Below are positions 6,132 to 9,037 of a stretch of 9,037 nt of DNA, piece after piece. The stretch is from JAGQTE01 sp964648005 (lineage in GTDB: Bacteria; Actinomycetota; Acidimicrobiia; Acidimicrobiales; Acidimicrobilacustridaceae), in contig CAZYKR010000185.1 of NCBI GenBank assembly GCA_964648005.1, positions 1 to 9,037 of the forward strand, written 5' to 3'. The stretch's first letter is position 1; each line of letters begins with the position of its first letter. The translations under genes and the position numbers were made by a program. Below the pieces are notes generated by a model. It saw nothing but the letters and a program-made list of their open reading frames with translations, searched no databases and was not told where the DNA came from.

Positions 6132-6683
6132 TCAGGCAGTCGAGTGCCCAGCGTGGCCGGCGTGGGCGTCGGCCGGGGCCGGGGCCGGGTCCTCGACAGG
6201 GACCTCGTGCAGTTGGCCGGTGACGACGTCGTAGACGAACCCGCGCGCCACGGTGGTGTTGGCGAGCAGCGGTTCGGACCGCAAGCGGCGCACACCGTCG
6301 CGCACCGACGCCTCGAGGTCGTCGAAGCTGCCGAACAGGAACGGAGCGTCCTGGCCGGTGCCCTCGAGCACTTTGGCCCGCACCTGCTCCTCGGTCGTGC
6401 CGCACAGACCGCAGGTGGTGTGCCCGATCAGCATGATCTCGGTGGTGCCCAGCATCTGCTGGGACACGACGAGCGAGCGCAGCACGTCGTCGGTGACCAC
6501 CGCTCCGGCGTTGCGCAGGATGTGCACCTCCCCGAGATCGAGCCCGAGGATGCGGAACAGGTCGATGCGGGCGTCCATGCACGTCACCACCACGGTGTGC
6601 AGCGACGGCGCCGCCGTCATCGCCGCCACCTCGGGCGGCACCCGATGCGCCTCACCGTTGCGTGCCAACCGTTCCACGCTCAT
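6132..6683 (-). CDS. Beta-class carbonic anhydrase
   Basis: This 183-aa cytoplasmic enzyme interconverts CO2 and bicarbonate. The zinc site is complete: Cys35 and the Asp37-Arg39 dyad in VVTCMDARI, and His88 and Cys91 in LIGHTTCGLCG; ILRNAGAVV at 55-63 is the next conserved block. The short size fits the beta class found in actinobacteria (Rv1284-like, from memory). The last 20 residues are Ala/Pro/His-rich (HAGHAGHSTA, His at 174, 177 and 180), an unusual tail that could bind metal. ATG 6683 has an AGGAGGT ribosome-binding sequence and overlaps the stop of the upstream winged-helix gene by 4 nt (ATGA), so both are in one operon. A link to purine synthesis next door (PurK uses bicarbonate) is only an inference. 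Confidence 0.95.
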   Translation of the reverse strand: MSVERLARNGEAHRVPPEVAAMTAAPSLHTVVVTCMDARIDLFRILGLDLGEVHILRNAGAVVTDDVLRSLVVSQQMLGTTEIMLIGHTTCGLCGTTEEQVRAKVLEGTGQDAPFLFGSFDDLEASVRDGVRRLRSEPLLANTTVARGFVYDVVTGQLHEVPVEDPAPAPADAHAGHAGHSTA

Positions 6684-6982
6684 CGCGCACCTCCTGTCGC
6701 CAGTTCGCCGACCTCGAGCGCACGCAGCACGTCGCCGACCCGGTGGCCTTGTTCGACCGGGTGGCGCAGGGGCTGGTCGTCGTGCACCTCGTAGCGGTTG
6801 CGTCGACCTACCCGCACACGAGTGAGATAGCCCTCGTCGACGAGATCGTTCACGATCGCCTGGACCGCTCGCTCAGTGATCCCCACCCGGTCGGCCACGT
6901 CGCGCAGGCGTGCGTCGGGGTCGCTGGCGATGCACACGAGCACGTGCCCGTGGTTCGAGAAGAAGGTCCAGCCGGTCTCCAT
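6680..6982 (-). CDS. Winged helix-turn-helix transcriptional regulator (MarR/ArsR-like)
   Basis: This is a 100-aa protein. ETGWTFFSNHGHVLVCIASDP is the first helix. RLRDVADRVGITERAVQAIVNDLVDEGYLTR (25-55) is a canonical helix-turn-helix, and RVGRRNRYEVH (57-67) is the wing. I recall similar small regulators in many actinobacteria, with the same WTF-NH-VL-CIA-DP start, but know no function for them. The start is ATG 6982: the -10 box TAGGGT (6995-6990) lies 7 nt upstream and overlaps the alternative GTG at 6991, which would add three residues. It overlaps the carbonic anhydrase gene by 4 nt, so it probably controls that enzyme and itself. No ligand-binding or metal-binding cysteines are evident. 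Confidence 0.88.
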   Translation of the reverse strand: METGWTFFSNHGHVLVCIASDPDARLRDVADRVGITERAVQAIVNDLVDEGYLTRVRVGRRNRYEVHDDQPLRHPVEQGHRVGDVLRALEVGELATGGAR

Positions 6983-6989
6983 AGCGTCC

Positions 6990-7004
6990 ACCCTAGCTCA
7001 TGAG
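6990..7004 (-). promoter_or_regulatory. Leaderless -10 box (TAGGGT) with adjoining CTCATGAG palindrome
   Basis: On the minus strand TAGGGT (6995-6990) lies exactly 7 nt before ATG 6982. The perfect 8-bp palindrome CTCATGAG (6997-7004) adjoins it on the upstream side, a fitting place for a repressor, perhaps the winged-helix protein itself. The purK promoter must lie in the same 86-nt divergent gap. Confidence 0.5.
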
Positions 7005-7068
7005 TTCCAACAGCGGAATAGCGATTCATGTTTCACCGGCCGTGCACCGTTCTGCGAGACTCCCTCGC

Positions 7069-8202
7069 ATGGCACCACGGGTCGGGATCGTCGGAGCGGG
7101 CCAGCTGGCGCAGATGATGGCGCAGTCGGCGATCTCCCTGTCGCTCGACCTCGTCGTGCTGGCCGAGGCCGACGGCGAGCCGGCCACCCGCACCGGTGCC
7201 GAAGTGATGATCGGTGCGGCGGACGACCCTGACGCCCTGCGTCGACTGGCCGAACGTGTCGACGTGCTCACCTTCGACCACGAGCAGGTCGACCCGGCCA
7301 CGCTCGACGCCCTCGCCGTCGAGGGCCACGTCGTGCGACCGAGCGGCACCGTGCTGCGCTTCTCCGACAAGGCGCACCAACGCACGCACCTCGGCGCCGC
7401 CGGCTTCCCCGTCCCCGCCTTCGCCATCGCCACCGACGATGCCGCTATCGAGGCCTTCGTCGACGCCCACGGCCCGCGCATCGTGGCCAAGGCGGCCACC
7501 GGCGGCTACGACGGCTACGGCGTGTTCGTGATCGCCGGGCTCGTCGACCTGCCGGCCGGCGCCCGCCCCACCGCTGAGCGACCGCTGGTCCTGGAGCCGC
7601 TGCTGACGCTCGAGCGCGAGCTGTCGGTGTTGATCGCCCGCAACCCATCGGGCGACCACGCCACGTACGCCGTCGTCGACACGATCCAGCGCGACGGCAT
7701 CTGCAACGAGACGATGGCCCCGGCGCACATCCCCGACGACATGGCCGACGAGGCGCGTGCCCTCGCCACGGCGATCGCCGACGAGGTCGGCTCGACCGGG
7801 ATGCTGGCGGTCGAGCTCTTCGTCACCGCCGACGGGCTGCTCGTCAACGAGCTGGCGCCGCGCCCGCACAACTCCGGGCACTGGACGATCGAGGGCGCCG
7901 CCACATCCCAGTTCGAGAACCACCTGCGCGGCGTGTGCGACCTGCCCCTCGGCTCGGCCGAGCTGCGCGCCCCCGCTGTCGCCACGGTCAACGTGCTCGG
8001 ACCCGCAGACGGCAGCGACCCCCGTGACCGCCTGCCGGCGGCGCTGGCGGTGCGCGACACCCACGTGCACCTCTACGGCAAGGGCGCCCGGCCGGGGCGC
8101 AAGCTCGGCCACGTCACGGCCACCGCCGCCGACCCCGCCGCTGCGCTCGACCGGGCGTGGCAGGCGGTGGAGCGCCTCACCGGCGAGCCGCGCCCGAGCT
8201 GA
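7069..8202 (+). CDS. purK: N5-carboxyaminoimidazole ribonucleotide synthase
   Basis: This 377-aa ATP-grasp enzyme converts AIR, ATP and bicarbonate to N5-CAIR in purine synthesis. VGIVGAGQLAQMMAQSA (5-21) is the N-terminal glycine-rich fold. FSDKAHQRTHLGAAGFPVP (98-116) and VAKAATGGYDGYGV (139-152) are the ATP-grasp lid and the PurK-specific GGYDGYG loop. Glu249 (AVELF) and Glu261 in NELAPRPHNSGHWT are the Mg and product-binding residues. Length is typical. ATG 7069 is chosen because MAPRVGIVGAGQL begins the fold at once; an in-frame ATG at 7000 would add 23 residues without similarity to the family. The hexamer 7 nt before the start, GAGACT, only partly fits TANNNT, and there is no ribosome-binding sequence. 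purE follows 69 nt downstream. Confidence 0.96.
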   Translation: MAPRVGIVGAGQLAQMMAQSAISLSLDLVVLAEADGEPATRTGAEVMIGAADDPDALRRLAERVDVLTFDHEQVDPATLDALAVEGHVVRPSGTVLRFSDKAHQRTHLGAAGFPVPAFAIATDDAAIEAFVDAHGPRIVAKAATGGYDGYGVFVIAGLVDLPAGARPTAERPLVLEPLLTLERELSVLIARNPSGDHATYAVVDTIQRDGICNETMAPAHIPDDMADEARALATAIADEVGSTGMLAVELFVTADGLLVNELAPRPHNSGHWTIEGAATSQFENHLRGVCDLPLGSAELRAPAVATVNVLGPADGSDPRDRLPAALAVRDTHVHLYGKGARPGRKLGHVTATAADPAAALDRAWQAVERLTGEPRPS

Positions 8203-8230
8203 CGCCAGCGGCATGGCACGCCCGTGCTGC

Positions 8231-8257
8231 GCCGACGATCGGCGTCGACGACGCCGA
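8231..8257 (+). promoter_or_regulatory. Two mutually exclusive hairpins between purK and purE
   Basis: TCGGCGTC-GAC-GACGCCGA (8239-8257) is a perfect 8-bp stem ending just before the purE -10 box. GCCGA-CGA-TCGGC (8231-8243) uses the same TCGGC, so the two cannot form together. It may be the purK terminator, an operator or chance in GC-rich DNA. Confidence 0.35.
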
Positions 8258-8258
8258 G

Positions 8259-8264
8259 TAGGGT
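8259..8264 (+). promoter_or_regulatory. Candidate -10 box (TAGGGT), leaderless start of purE
   Basis: TAGGGT fits TANNNT and lies exactly 7 nt before ATG 8272. The same hexamer is used on the other strand before the winged-helix gene. No Shine-Dalgarno run is present between box and start. Confidence 0.6.
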
Positions 8265-8271
8265 CGGCGCC

Positions 8272-8784
8272 ATGACCGACGCCTCCGCCGCTGCGCCCGT
8301 CGCCGTCGTGATGGGCAGCGACAGCGACTACCCGGTGATGTCCGCCGCCGTCGAGGTGCTCGCCGAGCTCGGCGTCGCCACGGAGGTCCGGGTGGTGTCA
8401 GCGCACCGCACGCCCGAGGACATGATCGCCTTCGGTCTCGGCGCCCGCGACGCCGGGTTCTCCGTGATCATCGCCGGCGCTGGCGGCGCCGCCCACCTGC
8501 CCGGCATGTTGGCGTCGACCACGACCCTCCCGGTGATCGGCGTGCCGGTGGCGTTGCGACACCTCGACGGGCTCGACTCGCTGCTGTCGATCGTGCAGAT
8601 GCCCAAGGGGGTGCCGGTGGCGACCGTCGCCGTCGACAACGCTCGCAACGCCGGGCTGCTGGCCGCCCGCATCCTGTCGCTGGGTGATGCCGCGCTCGCC
8701 GAACGCCTGGAGGCGTTCCGCCTGGCGATGGCCGAGGCGTCGCGCGCCGCCACCGGTCGCCTGCCCGGGCCGCCCGCCGTCTGA
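8272..8784 (+). CDS. purE: N5-carboxyaminoimidazole ribonucleotide mutase
   Basis: This 170-aa class I PurE moves the carboxylate of N5-CAIR to give CAIR, the step after PurK. VVMGSDSDYPVM (12-23) binds the phosphate. SAHRTPEDM (43-51) holds catalytic His45, at the same number as in E. coli. IIAGAGGAAHLPGM (66-79) and PVIGVPV (87-93) complete the active site of the octamer. ATG 8272 is chosen because it has a leaderless -10 box and the upstream in-frame ATG 8224 would add an Arg/Ser run. purE follows purK here, the reverse of E. coli order. A C-terminal Ala/Arg-rich tail is slightly longer than in many homologues. Confidence 0.97.
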   Translation: MTDASAAAPVAVVMGSDSDYPVMSAAVEVLAELGVATEVRVVSAHRTPEDMIAFGLGARDAGFSVIIAGAGGAAHLPGMLASTTTLPVIGVPVALRHLDGLDSLLSIVQMPKGVPVATVAVDNARNAGLLAARILSLGDAALAERLEAFRLAMAEASRAATGRLPGPPAV

Positions 8785-8796
8785 GCCGCCACCGGC

Positions 8797-8843
8797 GCCC
8801 AGCACCGCTGCTGATACAGCAGCCATGAACCAACGCGCTGGGC
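8797..8843. terminator. Nested inverted repeats downstream of purE
   Basis: An outer pair GCCCAGC (8797-8803) and GCTGGGC (8837-8843) encloses a perfect 7-bp hairpin, GCTGCTG-ATA-CAGCAGC (8807-8823). It lies 13 nt after the purE stop and before the next promoter, so it is a likely factor-independent stop or mRNA 3' stabiliser. No T run follows. Confidence 0.5.
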
Positions 8844-8852
8844 CCCCAGCAG

Positions 8853-8858
8853 TAGGTT
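8853..8858 (+). promoter_or_regulatory. Candidate -10 box (TAGGTT), leaderless start of the last gene
   Basis: TAGGTT fits TANNNT and lies exactly 7 nt before GTG 8866. This spacing is the main reason to choose GTG 8866 as the start. Confidence 0.5.
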
Positions 8859-8865
8859 GGCCGGC

Positions 8866-9037
8866 GTGCTGCCGCCGACCACGGGCCGTCGTCGAGCGCG
8901 GCGCGCTCCCCGCGCCGGCGCGCCCGGGACGACGCGCGTCCGTGCCCTGCTCGGTGCCATCGTCGCTGTGCTGGCGCTGACGACCGTCCTGGCACTGGCG
9001 ACGTTCCCGGCGCAGGCGGCGCACGTCGCTCGGGCGG
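8866..9037 (+). CDS. N-terminus of an exported or membrane protein, 3' partial
   Basis: The frame from GTG 8866 is open to the window end (57 codons). It begins with a strongly basic stretch (GRRRARRAPRAGAPGTTRVR, 7-26), then a hydrophobic span LLGAIVAVLALTTVLALATF (28-47), then PAQAAHVARA. The order basic, hydrophobic, A-Q-A-A is that of a signal peptide with possible cleavage after AQA, or of a signal anchor. The double arginine is not in a clear Tat motif. The family cannot be told from this fragment. The translation looks like a real protein start, and the -10 box spacing agrees. Confidence 0.62.
   Translation, partial: MLPPTTGRRRARRAPRAGAPGTTRVRALLGAIVAVLALTTVLALATFPAQAAHVARA

Noticed and set aside
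5578..6582. A 334-codon minus-strand frame across mazEF and the carbonic anhydrase gene
   Set aside because: It overlaps three well-supported genes, and its translation is Arg/Ala/Pro-rich without motifs.
7000..7068. A 23-residue extension of PurK from ATG 7000
   Set aside because: It lies in the divergent promoter region, has no family similarity, and the enzyme fold begins right after ATG 7069.
7033..8214. A 393-codon minus-strand open frame opposite purK
   Set aside because: purK on the plus strand has all its family motifs; the reverse frame is low-complexity and is a GC-bias shadow.

Overview
This window is high-GC DNA from a bacterial chromosome, most likely an actinobacterium. The basis is the strong G/C third-position bias, toxin-antitoxin proteins that read like mycobacterial ones, and repeated signs of leaderless transcription. 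A lineage near Acidimicrobiia is only a guess. No phage, transposase or CRISPR locus is visible.

Layout. 2-1222 (+): the C-terminal part of an exported M23 metallopeptidase, cut by the window edge. 1272-1343 (-): tRNA-Cys(GCA), convergent with the peptidase, with a shared 12-bp hairpin between them. 1418-2104 (+): a small alpha/beta hydrolase, divergent from the tRNA across a gap that carries CGGAAC-type inverted repeats. 2200-3855 (+): a 551-aa lipoprotein. It has the ligand pattern of the two-domain copper monooxygenases (PHM-like, possibly SURNod19-like), followed by a cupredoxin with an amicyanin-type C-x2-H-P-F-M copper loop. 3951-6100 (+): two type II toxin-antitoxin modules, VapBC-like and MazEF9-like. 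They flank an orphan lipoprotein with looser codon use and a repeat-bearing intergenic stretch, and the whole looks like a small accessory island. 6132-6982 (-): an operon of a winged-helix regulator and a beta-carbonic anhydrase, overlapping by 4 nt. 7069-8202 and 8272-8784 (+): purK and purE, which carry out consecutive steps of purine synthesis (AIR to N5-CAIR to CAIR). 8866 to the end (+): the start of another exported or membrane protein, with a GTG start.

Regulation. At six gene starts (2200, 3951, 5538, 8272 and 8866 on +; 6982 on -) a TANNNT hexamer lies exactly 7 nt before the start codon. This is the geometry of a -10 box driving a leaderless mRNA. By contrast, 1418, 4771 and the operon-internal carbonic anhydrase have a Shine-Dalgarno-like purine run. 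The pattern fixes several starts and reveals the last gene.

How the genes relate. Apart from purK/purE, the regulator/carbonic anhydrase pair and the two toxin-antitoxin pairs, the genes look independent. The item most deserving follow-up is the two-part copper lipoprotein. The second is the toxin-antitoxin island with its unassigned lipoprotein.
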